A DNA stretch of 64,000 nt from Cytobacillus firmus DS1 (GCF_000565285.1 NZ_APVL01000005.1:210160-274159); one strand, 5' to 3'. Numbered from the stretch's first letter, positions 1 to 7,893 are shown. A program made the numbers and translations. The notes: a model not told the origin generated them from the letters alone.

Positions 1-52
1 AAATGTGATAAATTAAGAATAATGTGATTGTACGTTTTCAGGAGGTGGCTTC

Positions 53-286
53 ATGCATACATTATTGATTACCCTTTTAGTCATTGTTTCGATTGGCCTT
101 ATTGTAGTTGTACTCCTTCAATCTGGTAAAAGCGCAGGTCTTTCCGGTGCTATTTCAGGGGGCGCTGAGCAGCTTTTTGGAAAGCAAAAAGCACGCGGTA
201 TTGATCTGGTTCTTCACCGCATCACGGTTGTTCTTTCTGTCTTATTCTTTGTACTTACTGTTTTAGTATCTTATTTTGCGATATAA
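53..286 (+). CDS. secG: SecG preprotein translocase subunit
   Basis: Small membrane subunit of the SecYEG channel, which assists SecA-driven protein export. The 77-residue product matches the usual Bacillus SecG length. It has two hydrophobic segments (about residues 3-23 and 53-76) separated by the Gly-rich, Phe-containing loop ([19 protein letters not shown]) typical of the family. The ATG follows a strong AGGAGGTGG site at 41-49. It is the first gene of a secG-est-rnr-smpB-ssrA order known from B. subtilis. An intrinsic terminator follows directly, so it is probably transcribed separately from est. Its promoter lies at or beyond the window edge. Confidence 0.95.
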   Translation: MHTLLITLLVIVSIGLIVVVLLQSGKSAGLSGAISGGAEQLFGKQKARGIDLVLHRITVVLSVLFFVLTVLVSYFAI

Positions 287-297
287 ATGAATGCAGC

Positions 298-330
298 GCC
301 TGGCCTTCAGAAGGTCAGGCTTTTATTTTT
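298..330 (+). terminator. Rho-independent terminator of secG
   Basis: Arms GCCTGGCCTTC (298-308) and GAAGGTCAGGC (310-320) pair with one G-U wobble and are followed by ttttattttt. It ends the secG transcript. Confidence 0.85.
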
Positions 331-408
331 CTTCGGCAGTTTCCGCTTAAGAAAGCTTTTTATTGGCATGTTCCCCCGCTGTTTGCTAAAAATAAGGAAT
401 GCAGATTC

Positions 409-424
409 AATCAAACGTTTGATT
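409..424. promoter_or_regulatory. 16-bp perfect palindrome upstream of est (candidate operator)
   Basis: AATCAAACGTTTGATT is a perfect 16-bp palindrome 41 bp upstream of the est start codon. The identical sequence occurs at 60774-60789 between sufU and sufB. Length and symmetry suit a dimeric repressor site. I cannot name the regulator. Confidence 0.5.
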
Positions 425-465
425 AATAAAATTATTGGAATTATAAGGTTAAAGGAGTTTTATCA

Positions 466-1212
466 ATGAGAGTTGTTGCACCAAAACCGTTTACATTTGG
501 AAATGGAAAGAGAGCAGTCCTGCTGCTGCATGGTTTTACCGGAAATACAGCCGATGTCAGAATGATGGCAAGGTTTCTAGAAACAAAGGGCTACACCTGC
601 CATGCACCGCAATATAAGGGACATGGGGTTCCGCCCGAAGAGCTTGTTCATACAGGCCCGGAAGACTGGTGGAAAGATGTGATGGAAGGGTACGAATTTC
701 TAAAAAACAAAGGACATAAAGAAATTGCAGTGGCCGGACTTTCCCTTGGCGGCGTATTTTCCCTTAAATTGGGTTACACTGTACCTGTAAAGGGTATTGT
801 CCCGATGTGCGCACCCATGTACATAAAAAGCGAAGAAGTCATGTATGAAGGAATTCTGAGCTACGCGAGAGAATATAAAAGACTTGAAGGAAAGACGGAA
901 GACCAAATTGAGCAGGAAATGGAAGAGTTTCAGAAAACACCGATGAATACATTAAAGGCACTCCAGGAGCTGATCGCGGATGTGCGCAATCATGTGGATA
1001 TGATTTACTCCCCGACATTTGTTGTACAGGCACGACATGACCATATGATCAACACGGACAGCGCTAACATCATTTTCAATGAAGTGGAGAATGACTTAAA
1101 GAAGCTCAAGTGGTATGAAGAATCCGGGCACGTCATTACTCTTGATAAAGAGCGTGACCAGCTGCATGAAGATGTTTATGAGTTTTTAGAAAAGCTTGAT
1201 TGGGAAGAATAA
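466..1212 (+). CDS. est: Carboxylesterase, Est30/YvaK type
   Basis: Alpha/beta-hydrolase that cleaves short-chain carboxylic esters. The 248 residues match the family length. The triad is visible as Ser93 in the elbow GLSLGG, Asp192 in QARHDHM and His222 in ESGHVITLD; the oxyanion-hole segment LLLHGFTG lies near residues 19-26. The ATG follows AAAGGAG at 451-457. This is the B. subtilis yvaK position between secG and rnr, and est ends only 36 bp before rnr, so the two are probably cotranscribed. No signal peptide is seen, so it should be cytoplasmic. A 16-bp palindrome just upstream may be an operator. The physiological substrate is unknown. Confidence 0.9.
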   Translation: MRVVAPKPFTFGNGKRAVLLLHGFTGNTADVRMMARFLETKGYTCHAPQYKGHGVPPEELVHTGPEDWWKDVMEGYEFLKNKGHKEIAVAGLSLGGVFSLKLGYTVPVKGIVPMCAPMYIKSEEVMYEGILSYAREYKRLEGKTEDQIEQEMEEFQKTPMNTLKALQELIADVRNHVDMIYSPTFVVQARHDHMINTDSANIIFNEVENDLKKLKWYEESGHVITLDKERDQLHEDVYEFLEKLDWEE

Positions 1213-1248
1213 TAACAAAAGAAAATCTCCCTGAGGAGGGATGAAGAT

Positions 1249-3573
1249 ATGGAAAATAATATACAACATTTGATCGACAAGCTGCTTCATTATATGAAGG
1301 ATGAAGCCTATAAGCCATTGACGGTTCAGGAGCTGGAGGCTGCGTTTGGAATAGAGGATTCCACAGGCTTCAAAGATTTCGTCAAGGCGCTTGTTGTCAT
1401 GGAGGAAAAAGGGCTTGTCGTCAGAACGAGAAGCAACCGCTATGGTCTCCCTGAAAAAATGAACCTGATCCGCGGGAAGCTTTCCGGCCATGCAAAGGGA
1501 TTTGCCTTTGTCATTCCGGAAGAGCAGGGAATGGATGACATATTTATTCCGCCCAATGAAACGAATAATGCCTTAAATGGTGATATCGTGCTTGCGCGTG
1601 TGACGACTGAGAGTTCGGGACAGAGGCGGGAAGGTACAATTGTCCGCATCTTAGAACGGGGTGTAACGCAAATTGTCGGAACCTATACGGAAAGCAAGCA
1701 TTTTGGATTTGTTATCCCGGATGATAAAAAGTTTGCCAGCGATATTTTTATCCCCAAAGCAGCATCAAAAGGTGCGGTTGAAGGGCACAAGGTCGTTGTA
1801 AAACTGACCACTTATCCAGAAGGCAGAAAGAGTGCAGAAGGAGAAGTTATCGACATACTTGGGCATAAAAACGACCCGGGTGTGGATATTCTATCTGTTA
1901 TTCACAAGCACGGCCTTCCGCTTGAGTTTCCGGATGAGGTGCTTAAGCAGGCTGAGGAAACGCCGGATACGATTGATCCAAGTGAACTTGAAAACCGCCG
2001 TGACTTGAGAAATGAAGTTATTGTCACAATAGACGGTGCAGATGCAAAGGATCTTGATGATGCAGTAATGGTTAAAAAACTGGAGAACGGCAATTACAAG
2101 CTGGGTGTCCATATTGCCGATGTCACATACTATGTCCGTGAGGATTCCCCGATTGACAGGGAAGCGGAAGAGCGGGCAACCTCTGTGTATTTAGTGGACC
2201 GGGTCATCCCGATGATACCGCATCGCTTATCAAATGGCATTTGCTCATTGAATCCGAAAGTGGACCGGCTTACTCTTTCTTGTGAGATGGAAATCACATC
2301 GGATGGGGAAGTAGTCAATCACGAGATTTTCCAGAGTGTGATTAAAACAACGGAACGAATGACTTATTCAGATGTGAACAAGATTTTAGAAGAGCAGGAC
2401 GACGAACTTATCAACAGGTACCAACCGCTTGTGCCGATGTTCGAGCTGATGAAGGAGCTTTCTCTGGTCTTGCGTAAAAAGAGAATGCATCGCGGAGCCA
2501 TCGACTTTGATTTTAAAGAAGCGAAGGTCATTGTGGATGAAGAGGGCAATCCGACAGAAGTCGCATTGCGTGAACGCTCGATTGCCGAGCGCCTGATTGA
2601 AGAATTCATGCTCGCAGCCAATGAAACCGTTGCTGAGCACTTCCATTGGATGGATGTACCGTTCATTTACCGTATCCATGAAGATCCGAAGGAAGATAAG
2701 CTCAGGAGATTTTTCGAGTTTATTACAAACTTCGGTTATATCGTAAAAGGAACAGCTAATGCCGTTCACCCGCGTGCCCTTCAGGAAATCATTGAAGAGG
2801 TTCAGGGAAAGCCGGAAGAAATGGTTGTCAGCACAGTGATGCTGCGTTCTATGCAGCAGGCGAAGTACTTTGAAGAGAGCCTTGGGCATTTCGGGTTATC
2901 AACAGAGTTTTACACACACTTCACATCACCGATCCGCCGTTACCCGGACTTAATTGTCCACAGACTTATCCGTACCTACTTAATTGAAGGCAAGCTGGAT
3001 CAGGCGACAAGGGAAAAATGGAATGTACAGCTGCCTGATATTGCTGAGCACTCTTCCAATATGGAGCGCCGTGCAGTTGAAGCAGAACGCGAAACAGATG
3101 AACTGAAGAAAGCGGAATATATGGCTGATAAAATCGGCGAGGAATATGATGGGATCATCAGCTCTGTTACCAACTTTGGCATGTTTGTCGAGCTTCCAAA
3201 CACGATTGAAGGACTTATCCACGTCAGCTATATGACAGACGATTATTACCGCTATGATGAGCGCCAGATGGCAATGATCGGGGAGCGTACAGGCAATGTC
3301 TTCCGCATTGGGGACGAGATTACGGTCCGTGTCGTTAACGTAAACAAAGACGAACGCTCGATTGATTTTGAAATCGTCGGCATGAAGGGAACCCGCAGAC
3401 GGGAGACTCGTGAAGCACCAAAGGTGTTCAAGACTGGCAGCACAGAGAAAAAGCCGCGCAGAGGCAAGGCTGATCAGGGAAAAGGAAACAGTTCAGGCGG
3501 CCCGAGAAAGAAAAAAGAGAAAAAGCATTACGAAAATGCGCCGAAAGCTAAGCGGAAGAAAAAGAAGCGGTAA
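1249..3573 (+). CDS. rnr: Ribonuclease R
   Basis: Processive 3'-5' exoribonuclease of the RNB family, which degrades structured RNA and works with the tmRNA-SmpB pathway. The 774 residues show an N-terminal winged-helix region (about 1-70), cold-shock/OB domains (about 75-225), and the RNB catalytic domain with metal-binding Asp residues in [12 protein letters not shown] (about 262-273). An S1 domain (about 632-710, [17 protein letters not shown]) and a very basic Lys/Arg-rich tail follow. The start follows GAGGAGGGATG. It lies upstream of smpB as in B. subtilis, and smpB also has its own strong promoter. Confidence 0.97.
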   Translation: MENNIQHLIDKLLHYMKDEAYKPLTVQELEAAFGIEDSTGFKDFVKALVVMEEKGLVVRTRSNRYGLPEKMNLIRGKLSGHAKGFAFVIPEEQGMDDIFIPPNETNNALNGDIVLARVTTESSGQRREGTIVRILERGVTQIVGTYTESKHFGFVIPDDKKFASDIFIPKAASKGAVEGHKVVVKLTTYPEGRKSAEGEVIDILGHKNDPGVDILSVIHKHGLPLEFPDEVLKQAEETPDTIDPSELENRRDLRNEVIVTIDGADAKDLDDAVMVKKLENGNYKLGVHIADVTYYVREDSPIDREAEERATSVYLVDRVIPMIPHRLSNGICSLNPKVDRLTLSCEMEITSDGEVVNHEIFQSVIKTTERMTYSDVNKILEEQDDELINRYQPLVPMFELMKELSLVLRKKRMHRGAIDFDFKEAKVIVDEEGNPTEVALRERSIAERLIEEFMLAANETVAEHFHWMDVPFIYRIHEDPKEDKLRRFFEFITNFGYIVKGTANAVHPRALQEIIEEVQGKPEEMVVSTVMLRSMQQAKYFEESLGHFGLSTEFYTHFTSPIRRYPDLIVHRLIRTYLIEGKLDQATREKWNVQLPDIAEHSSNMERRAVEAERETDELKKAEYMADKIGEEYDGIISSVTNFGMFVELPNTIEGLIHVSYMTDDYYRYDERQMAMIGERTGNVFRIGDEITVRVVNVNKDERSIDFEIVGMKGTRRRETREAPKVFKTGSTEKKPRRGKADQGKGNSSGGPRKKKEKKHYENAPKAKRKKKKR

Positions 3574-3580
3574 AAAGCGG

Positions 3581-3606
3581 GAGGGCCTTAGAGGCTCTCT
3601 CTTTCC
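3581..3606 (+). terminator. Possible weak terminator after rnr
   Basis: Imperfect arms GAGGGCCT (3581-3588) and AGGCTCTC (3592-3599) are followed by a pyrimidine-rich stretch, not a clean T run. It may only attenuate, because the smpB promoter lies just downstream. Confidence 0.35.
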
Positions 3607-3625
3607 TTCCCAGCAGGGCTCCGCG

Positions 3626-3654
3626 TTGAGAGGGGCACACAATTTTGCTATAAT
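3626..3654 (+). promoter_or_regulatory. SigA-type promoter for smpB
   Basis: TTGAGA (3626-3631), a 17-bp spacer and a perfect TATAAT (3649-3654) extended by TGc. It lies about 70 bp before the smpB start, giving smpB expression independent of rnr. Confidence 0.75.
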
Positions 3655-3723
3655 AGAGGAACCGCTAAAGAACGGACGCTGCATTTCCTGATTACAGGAA
3701 AGGGGAGCAAAGGGGGATTCAAC

Positions 3724-4191
3724 ATGCCAAAAGGAACTGGCAAAATGGTTGCGCAAAATAAAAAGGCCTATCATGACTATGCTATAGAAGAAACATATGA
3801 AGCTGGAATTGTTCTGCAGGGGACAGAGATTAAATCAATCCGAGCGGGCAAGGTGAATCTTAAGGACTCATATGCCAGAATTCAAAACAATGAAATTTAT
3901 CTTTTCGGCATGCATGTCAGTCCTTATGAGCAGGGAAACCGCTACAATCACGACCCGCTAAGGACCAGAAAGCTTCTTATGCACAGAAAAGAAATCAACA
4001 AGCTGATTGGAGAGTCGAAGGAAGTAGGCTACTCGATCGTTCCATTAAAAATGTATCTCAAGAATGGCTATGCAAAAGTTTTAATTGGACTGGCACGTGG
4101 TAAAAAGAAATATGACAAGCGTGAGGATCTGAAGAAGAAAGAAGCCAAGCGTGAAGTTGAGCGTGCTTTCCGCGAAAGGCAGAAAATGTAA
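3724..4191 (+). CDS. smpB: SsrA-binding protein SmpB
   Basis: Binds the tRNA-like domain of tmRNA and carries it into the stalled ribosome for trans-translation. The 155 residues are the standard length. The order is beta-barrel core ([20 protein letters not shown], then [13 protein letters not shown] and [12 protein letters not shown]), followed by the basic C-terminal tail ([21 protein letters not shown]) that enters the decoding centre. The RBS is AAAGGGGG at 3709-3716. The partner RNA gene ssrA lies 274 bp downstream, behind its own promoter and a dispersed repeat. No anomalies are seen in the protein. Confidence 0.97.
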   Translation: MPKGTGKMVAQNKKAYHDYAIEETYEAGIVLQGTEIKSIRAGKVNLKDSYARIQNNEIYLFGMHVSPYEQGNRYNHDPLRTRKLLMHRKEINKLIGESKEVGYSIVPLKMYLKNGYAKVLIGLARGKKKYDKREDLKKKEAKREVERAFRERQKM

Positions 4192-4207
4192 ATCCAGAAC
4201 CTTACAA

Positions 4208-4235
4208 TTGAAAAATTTGCTCAGTGTGCTATAAT
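4208..4235 (+). promoter_or_regulatory. Promoter of ssrA, far from the mature 5' end
   Basis: TTGAAA (4208-4213), 16-bp spacer and TATAAT (4230-4235) extended by TGc. Transcription should start near 4242, about 225 nt before the mature tmRNA 5' end at 4466. The gap is largely filled by a dispersed repeat. No comparably good promoter is visible nearer to 4466. Confidence 0.65.
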
Positions 4236-4337
4236 AGTAATTGTCACAGTGAGTGACACAAAACTTTAGCTCATCTATTTCGAGCTTATCCGAACGTCAG
4301 CGTGCTGAATAAGATTCGACGCAGACCTATCGTAAGC

Positions 4338-4456
4338 TGTCCAGCTTCAGACGCCATCGGCTCGAGGTCATAAGCCAATCCGTCAAGAAGGTTAAAGAAC
4401 AACCTTCATGCCGGCTCGTCTTATGCTTGTCGCCGATAAACGGGCGCCTTACGCAT
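4338..4456. repeat. Mosaic dispersed repeat, copy A, in the ssrA leader
   Basis: Begins TGTCCAGCTTCAGACGCC and ends GGGCGCCTTACGC, like the ends of the copies near 22.2, 34.2 and 39.6 kb. It shares internal modules such as GGCTCGAGGTCATAAGCC, AAGGTTAAAGAACAACCTT and GGCTCGTCTTATGCTTGTCG with them. It lies wholly between the ssrA promoter and the mature RNA. The bases from 4262 to 4337 are also non-coding, with no recognisable feature. Confidence 0.75.
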
Positions 4457-4553
4457 TTCTAACATGGGGACGCTACGGATTCGACAGGGATAGTTCGAGC
4501 TTAGGTTGCGAGTCGAGGGGATCGGCCTCGTTAAAACGTCAAAGCCAATAACT

Positions 4554-4589
4554 GGCAAAACTCAAAACAACTTCGCTTTAGCTGCCTAA
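4554..4589 (+). other. tmRNA proteolysis-tag reading frame
   Basis: Resume codon GGC at 4554, then codons for GKTQNNFALAA and a TAA stop at 4587-4589, followed by TAG. With the Ala carried by the tmRNA the tag is (A)GKTQNNFALAA. It ends in the ALAA degron recognised by ClpXP-type proteases. Confidence 0.9.
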
Positions 4590-4808
4590 TAGGCCTTTAG
4601 CGGTTCGCCCCTCCATCGCCCATGTGGTAGGGTAGCGGACTCACTCTTAGTGGGCTACGCCGGATTCCACCGCCTGAGGATGAAGGAAGAGAACAACCAG
4701 GCTAGCTGGCCGGACGCCCGTCGATAGGCATAAGGATCAGCGAATCGCGAATATATCGACTACACTCGTAGAAGCTTAAGTGCCGATATTTCTGGACGTG
4801 GGTTCGAT

Positions 4809-5086
4809 TATTTATTAGTCGCCTTGTGTGGCAACACACAAGTGAAAATTCGGCTTTATCGGTGAAACCTAAGTCGCCTGGCTGGCGATAAGGCAATGCC
4901 GAGCGGTATGTGGAGCAATTCAACAGCCGTGTATCGACTTATAGGCTGCCACGTTCGTGGTAGTACTAGGATGCGGAATCCTGCCTAATCATCAGGTAAA
5001 TTTATATTTCGCATAATACGCCGAAGGACCTGCAAATGCAGGTTCAAGATATAGTCAGTGCCATGACGAAAGCATGGAAGTGCACG
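4809..5086 (+). other. Group I intron in the tmRNA T-loop
   Basis: A 278-nt insertion between T-loop nucleotides 59 and 60. Group I hallmarks: the 5' exon ends in U (4808) and the intron ends in G (5086). The exon sequence CGAU (4805-4808) pairs with an internal guide GUCG (4818-4821), placing a U-G wobble at the splice site. A perfect 8-bp hairpin with a GCAA tetraloop lies at 4823-4842 (P2 position). A hairpin ACCTGC/GCAGGT is followed directly by the core TCAAGATATAGTC (5044-5056), the P8-P7 strand. CCATG/CATGG at 5061-5077 fits P9. No ORF lies inside. Group I introns in tmRNA T-loops are known from other bacteria. Activity here is inferred. Confidence 0.9.
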
Positions 5087-5097
5087 TCCCACCGTCT

Positions 5098-5128
5098 CCA
5101 CCAAATACATATTTGGTGGTTTTTTATT
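5098..5128 (+). terminator. Terminator of ssrA
   Basis: CCACCAAAT (5098-5106), loop ACAT and ATTTGGTGG (5111-5119), then TTTTTTATTT. The 5' arm includes the CCA end of the mature tmRNA. Confidence 0.9.
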
Positions 5129-5135
5129 TGTCATT

Positions 5136-5541
5136 TTATATCTTAAAAAAATCTTCTTCGAATAAAATCTTCTGTCTTAACTTCTCTACATCATATTTAC
5201 CATTTCTCGGAGTTACTCTTTCATAATTATCAAGAATCCATAAAGCCCGATTTCTCTTTTTATCCACTCTTAAAAAAGGTAAGACTTGTTTTAATAAGAA
5301 CATAACCTTTTCCTTTTGTTTAATATTCAAAGAGAAGGAATTTTTGTGAATACCAGGCTTGTAATTCTTTTTATTAATTATTGTTCCGCCTGTTAATGTA
5401 TGTATATATACCAACAGCTCCTTATCAGTAGGCTATTGTTATACAGGGCCGGCGATGCTCACTCGCATGCATCCTTGTTAGAGTAATTGTTCCTTCTCCG
5501 TCTATTATTCCTGCAATATAAGCTGCTTCAAAACTTTCCAT
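5136..5541 (-). pseudogene. Frameshifted LAGLIDADG homing endonuclease
   Basis: Read on the minus strand from ATG 5541 (RBS GGGGGATGTGA), the first frame gives a LAGLIDADG helix, AAYIAGIIDGEGTITL, and runs to ITIAY before stopping (TGA near 5424). A second frame begins at the same point with TDKELLVYIHTLTGGTI. It continues through LLKQVLPFLRVDKKRN, characteristic of small single-motif LAGLIDADG enzymes, to 5136. Joining the frames gives about 134 residues, a normal monomer length; a 1-nt insertion or 2-nt deletion near 5425 explains the break. It lies antisense, 8 bp beyond the ssrA terminator, so it may be the remnant of the endonuclease that once mobilised the tmRNA intron. That link is inference. 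Confidence 0.8.
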
Positions 5542-5633
5542 TTCACATCCCCCAGCGCAAAATAAGAATATACGTTCCCTTTTTGATTATAACATAAATT
5601 CCTCATTTATTAATAAAAAATTCAGATAATTGG

Positions 5634-5663
5634 TTGACTTTGCCAATAGTGATAGCGGATAAT
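5634..5663 (+). promoter_or_regulatory. Promoter of the TetR-family gene
   Basis: TTGACT (5634-5639), 18-bp spacer, GATAAT (5658-5663). It lies just upstream of the TetR gene and leaves only a short leader. Confidence 0.55.
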
Positions 5664-5700
5664 ACTTGTGAGTAATATAATGCAGACGGAGCTGTTATTT

Positions 5701-6306
5701 ATGGGGCACAGAGGACGGAAAAAAGGGGCCAGCGGGGAGCAGAGCCGCGCCCTGCTGCTTGAAATAGCAGCGGAGGAATTTGCGCAGAAGGGCTATTTTC
5801 ATACAAAAATCAGCGAAATTGTCCAAAGGGCAGGTCTGACACAGCCCTCGTTTTACCTTTACTTTGAAAGCAAAGATGCCATTTTCCAGGAGCTTGTCGA
5901 CCTGTTTCGCAGGCGGATTTCTGAGCTTACCTCCAAGAGCCGTGTGGAAACAGGCGTTGATTTGTCATCATTGCCTGAAAGAATAACAACAGGCCTAACT
6001 GCTATCTTTACATTTTTTATGGAAAATCAGGATTTGACCCGCATCGGTTTTTTTATGGCTTCGGATGCCGGTGAATTTAAGGAGATACTTGCTGGTCAAA
6101 TTGAAGCCAACCTCTTGTCAGAGCAGCAGGCAGGATACTTCAGGAAAGATATTGATATGGGGACTGTTGCAGAGAGTCTGACGGGGATTATTGAACGCCT
6201 GACATTAACCAGATTATTTAAAGGGATAAAGACTCCAGAAGATTTAGCAAAAGAAATTGTCCATTTATTCCTATATGGAATGATCAATAAAAGCAGCACT
6301 CAATGA
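5701..6306 (+). CDS. TetR/AcrR-family transcriptional regulator
   Basis: DNA-binding one-component regulator. The N-terminal TetR helix-turn-helix is clear (about residues 10-60: LLLEIAAEEFAQKGYFHTKI, then RAGLTQPSFYLYFESKDAIF). The C-terminal ligand domain has no recognisable specificity. I start it at ATG 5701, preceded by CGGAG with 9-nt spacing; GTG 5668 and ATG 5680 are in frame but lack a ribosome site and almost overlap the promoter. The target is unknown. It may act on itself or on the genes just downstream, a SinI-like peptide and a membrane protein. Confidence 0.85.
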   Translation: MGHRGRKKGASGEQSRALLLEIAAEEFAQKGYFHTKISEIVQRAGLTQPSFYLYFESKDAIFQELVDLFRRRISELTSKSRVETGVDLSSLPERITTGLTAIFTFFMENQDLTRIGFFMASDAGEFKEILAGQIEANLLSEQQAGYFRKDIDMGTVAESLTGIIERLTLTRLFKGIKTPEDLAKEIVHLFLYGMINKSSTQ

Positions 6307-6352
6307 AGACTTCTGAGGGGAACAGAATCTTTACGGGAGAGTGGAAAAGGGA

Positions 6353-6457
6353 ATGGAAACCTGTGAGGGGAAAATAGATAAAGAATGGGTAGAGCTCATA
6401 TTGACAGCCAAGCAGCTGGGGTTAACAATTGAGGAAATACAGGACTTTATTAAATAA
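6353..6457 (+). CDS. SinI-like anti-repressor peptide (34 aa)
   Basis: A very short gene missed by length-based calling. The product is METCEGKIDKEWVELILT followed by AKQLGLTIEEIQDFIK. This matches the SinI dimerisation motif (pattern D-EWVEL---AK--G---EEI--FL) shared by SinI and the C-terminus of SinR. In B. subtilis SinI sequesters the biofilm and sporulation repressor SinR. The ATG follows a purine-rich stretch, GGGAGAGTGGAAAAGGGA. It lies 46 bp after the TetR gene and may be cotranscribed with it. No SinR-like gene is in the window, so the partner would be elsewhere. Function is inferred from the motif only. Confidence 0.7.
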   Translation: METCEGKIDKEWVELILTAKQLGLTIEEIQDFIK

Positions 6458-6543
6458 TCCAAAAGTGGGTCTAATAAAGGCAGGGTTCAGGAAAATCATA
6501 AATAGCTTGATTATCCTGAGATCAATGGGAAGGATAAGAACAA

Positions 6544-6981
6544 ATGAGGAAACTTTGGATACGGGGCATTTTTACGGGACTGCTGTCTGGAACTTTTCTG
6601 GGTTTATTTCTGAACATAATTGAGATATCCACAGGTATAAAAGTGTACACATTGCTATTAAATGTGGATTACTTTCCTATTTTGAAAAACTATCATTTAC
6701 CCGAATCAATCGAATTTGTATTTCATCTGATCATTTCAGTCATTGTGGCATTCAGCTTATTATTTATAATAAAAAAATACCGCTGGAACAGGACGCAAAT
6801 CATCGTCCGCACATTATTGACCACATTTTCCATAGGAGTTCTGCTTTATCCGACGACTGCATTATCTGATCGAACCCCTGAACTTACATCTTTACCTGCC
6901 ATATTTTTCTGGCTTCTAGGCCATCTGTTATATGGTCTGCTGCTTTCTTCGCTGTTTATAAAAAAGGGGAATTATTCCTGA
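6544..6981 (+). CDS. Uncharacterised four-helix membrane protein
   Basis: 145 residues with about four hydrophobic segments: near 8-28 (IFTGLLSGTFLGLFLNII), 57-77, 88-105 and 120-138 (AIFFWLLGHLLYGLLLSSLF). It has short charged loops and a basic C-terminus, KKGNY. The ATG follows GGGAAGGATAAGAACAA. I do not recognise the family. Its position after the TetR gene and SinI-like peptide suggests shared expression. It ends just before the fluoride-riboswitch leader, and no terminator is evident in between. Confidence 0.65.
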   Translation: MRKLWIRGIFTGLLSGTFLGLFLNIIEISTGIKVYTLLLNVDYFPILKNYHLPESIEFVFHLIISVIVAFSLLFIIKKYRWNRTQIIVRTLLTTFSIGVLLYPTTALSDRTPELTSLPAIFFWLLGHLLYGLLLSSLFIKKGNYS

Positions 6982-7040
6982 ATTAGGGCTTTTAATCCTT
7001 GTTCAAATGTTTTATAGTGTTAGTAAAGATACGTCCTTTT

Positions 7041-7118
7041 AGGTGATGGAGTTCACCTTCAACCGCCTTTTGGCTAATGACTCCTGTCAGTTATGTGGTA
7101 ACTGGCAGGAGTCTTTTT
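7041..7118 (+). promoter_or_regulatory. Fluoride riboswitch (crcB motif) with intrinsic terminator
   Basis: The segments AGGTGATGGAGTTCACC (7041-7057), AACCGCC (7061-7067) and GGCTAATGACTCCT (7072-7085) match the conserved fluoride aptamer. The last aptamer strand also forms the 5' arm of a terminator hairpin, GACTCCTGTCAG/CTGGCAGGAGTC (7079-7112), followed by TTTTTG. Fluoride binding would stop terminator formation and turn on the two crcB genes 36 bp downstream. Confidence 0.93.
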
Positions 7119-7153
7119 GTTTTGGGTAAACTAAGAGAAATGGAGGGGTCTGG

Positions 7154-7531
7154 ATGGTTTATATACTGGTTGGCGCAGCAGGGTTTTTAGGTGCCTCATT
7201 ACGTTATATCATGGGTGTTTTTCTCTTTCAGGAAAGTGCCGTTTTTCCATTTGCAACTTTGACGGTTAATCTTTTGGGAAGTTTTCTCCTCGCTTGGCTG
7301 GCGACGGGGCTGATGGTTCGTTTTTCTTTGCCGGCTCATATAAAAACAGCACTCGGAACTGGTTTTGTTGGATCCTTTACCACTTTTTCAACTTTAAGCG
7401 TTGAAACGGCAGCACTTTTTCTCAATGGAAAAACAGCTTTGGCCGTTTTGTATATCGCAGCCAGCATTTTTGGCGGATTATGGATGAGCCGATTGGGGTT
7501 TCAGGTCAGGAAAGGAGAAGAAACGGGATGA
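7154..7531 (+). CDS. crcB: Fluoride channel CrcB/Fluc, first subunit
   Basis: Small membrane protein that exports fluoride by passive channel flux. The 125 residues have four hydrophobic helices. Family motifs are visible: GAAGFLGASLRYIMG near the N-terminus, TLTVNLLGSFLLAW (the conserved Asn), and GTGFVGSFTTFSTLSVE, the Phe-box and central TFST break. The start is ATG 7154 after GGAGGGGTCTGG. It is led by a fluoride riboswitch and overlaps the second crcB by 4 nt (ATGA), implying translational coupling. Paired unequal subunits in Bacilli form heterodimers with antiparallel topology, as expected here. Confidence 0.95.
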   Translation: MVYILVGAAGFLGASLRYIMGVFLFQESAVFPFATLTVNLLGSFLLAWLATGLMVRFSLPAHIKTALGTGFVGSFTTFSTLSVETAALFLNGKTALAVLYIAASIFGGLWMSRLGFQVRKGEETG

Positions 7532-7893
7532 GTACGTTTCATGTTCTTCTGGTGGGGATAGGCGGTTTCTTCGGAGCAATTTCCCGGCTTTGGGTCAGTC
7601 AGTTTATTAGTAAAAGGTTTGTGTCGGATTTCCCTGCTGCCACGCTTATTATTAATTTAATGGGTTCACTGCTTCTCGGAATCCTGGTGGGCTCAGGAAT
7701 AGAAGGCAGCCTTTATATGCTGCTTGGCACAGGATTCATGGGGGCATTCACCACTTTTTCAACATTCAAGCTGGAAGCTATACAGCTCCACATGGATAAA
7801 AGGAAAAAAGAGCTCATTCTTTATAATGTATTGAGCTATGGCGGAGGAATCCTTCTGGCTCTTCTGGGGTTTGAACTGGGAATGCTCCTCTGA
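7528..7893 (+). CDS. crcB: Fluoride channel CrcB/Fluc, second subunit
   Basis: 121 residues with the same architecture as the preceding gene: GIGGFFGAISRLWVSQF, ATLIINLMGSLLLG and GTGFMGAFTTFSTFKLE. I start it at ATG 7528, which overlaps the upstream stop (ATGA) and has AAAGGAG about 10 nt upstream. Together with crcB1 it should make the heteromeric Fluc channel under fluoride-riboswitch control. No terminator is obvious after it, so some read-through to the mscS gene 103 bp downstream is possible. Confidence 0.93.
   Translation: MSTFHVLLVGIGGFFGAISRLWVSQFISKRFVSDFPAATLIINLMGSLLLGILVGSGIEGSLYMLLGTGFMGAFTTFSTFKLEAIQLHMDKRKKELILYNVLSYGGGILLALLGFELGMLL

Larger units (their letters stand above)
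4466..5103 (+). ncRNA. ssrA: tmRNA (ssrA) gene split by a group I intron
   Basis: Transfer-messenger RNA that rescues stalled ribosomes and tags nascent proteins for proteolysis. The 5' end GGGGACGCTACGGATTCGACAGG pairs in the acceptor stem with CGTCTCC followed by ACCA at 5093-5103. The tag frame is visible internally. The T-arm 5' half ends GTGGGTTCGAT at 4808, but its 3' half (TCCCAC) appears only at 5087. Removing 4809-5086 gives a 360-nt RNA with a normal T-arm, GTGGG-TTCGATT-CCCAC, which is the usual Bacillus tmRNA length. The gene therefore needs splicing, besides 5' leader removal, to give functional RNA. A terminator overlaps the CCA end. Confidence 0.95.

Noticed and set aside
287..469. 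Plus-strand ORF of 60 codons between secG and est
   Set aside because: It starts immediately after secG, spans the secG terminator and the palindrome, has no ribosome site and unusual composition.
3410..3774. ORFs in other frames across the rnr end and smpB start
   Set aside because: They overlap the Lys/Arg-rich rnr tail and the smpB promoter and have no recognisable product.
4702..4923. Minus-strand ORF across ssrA
   Set aside because: It covers the tmRNA exon and intron antisense; the structured RNA explains the sequence.
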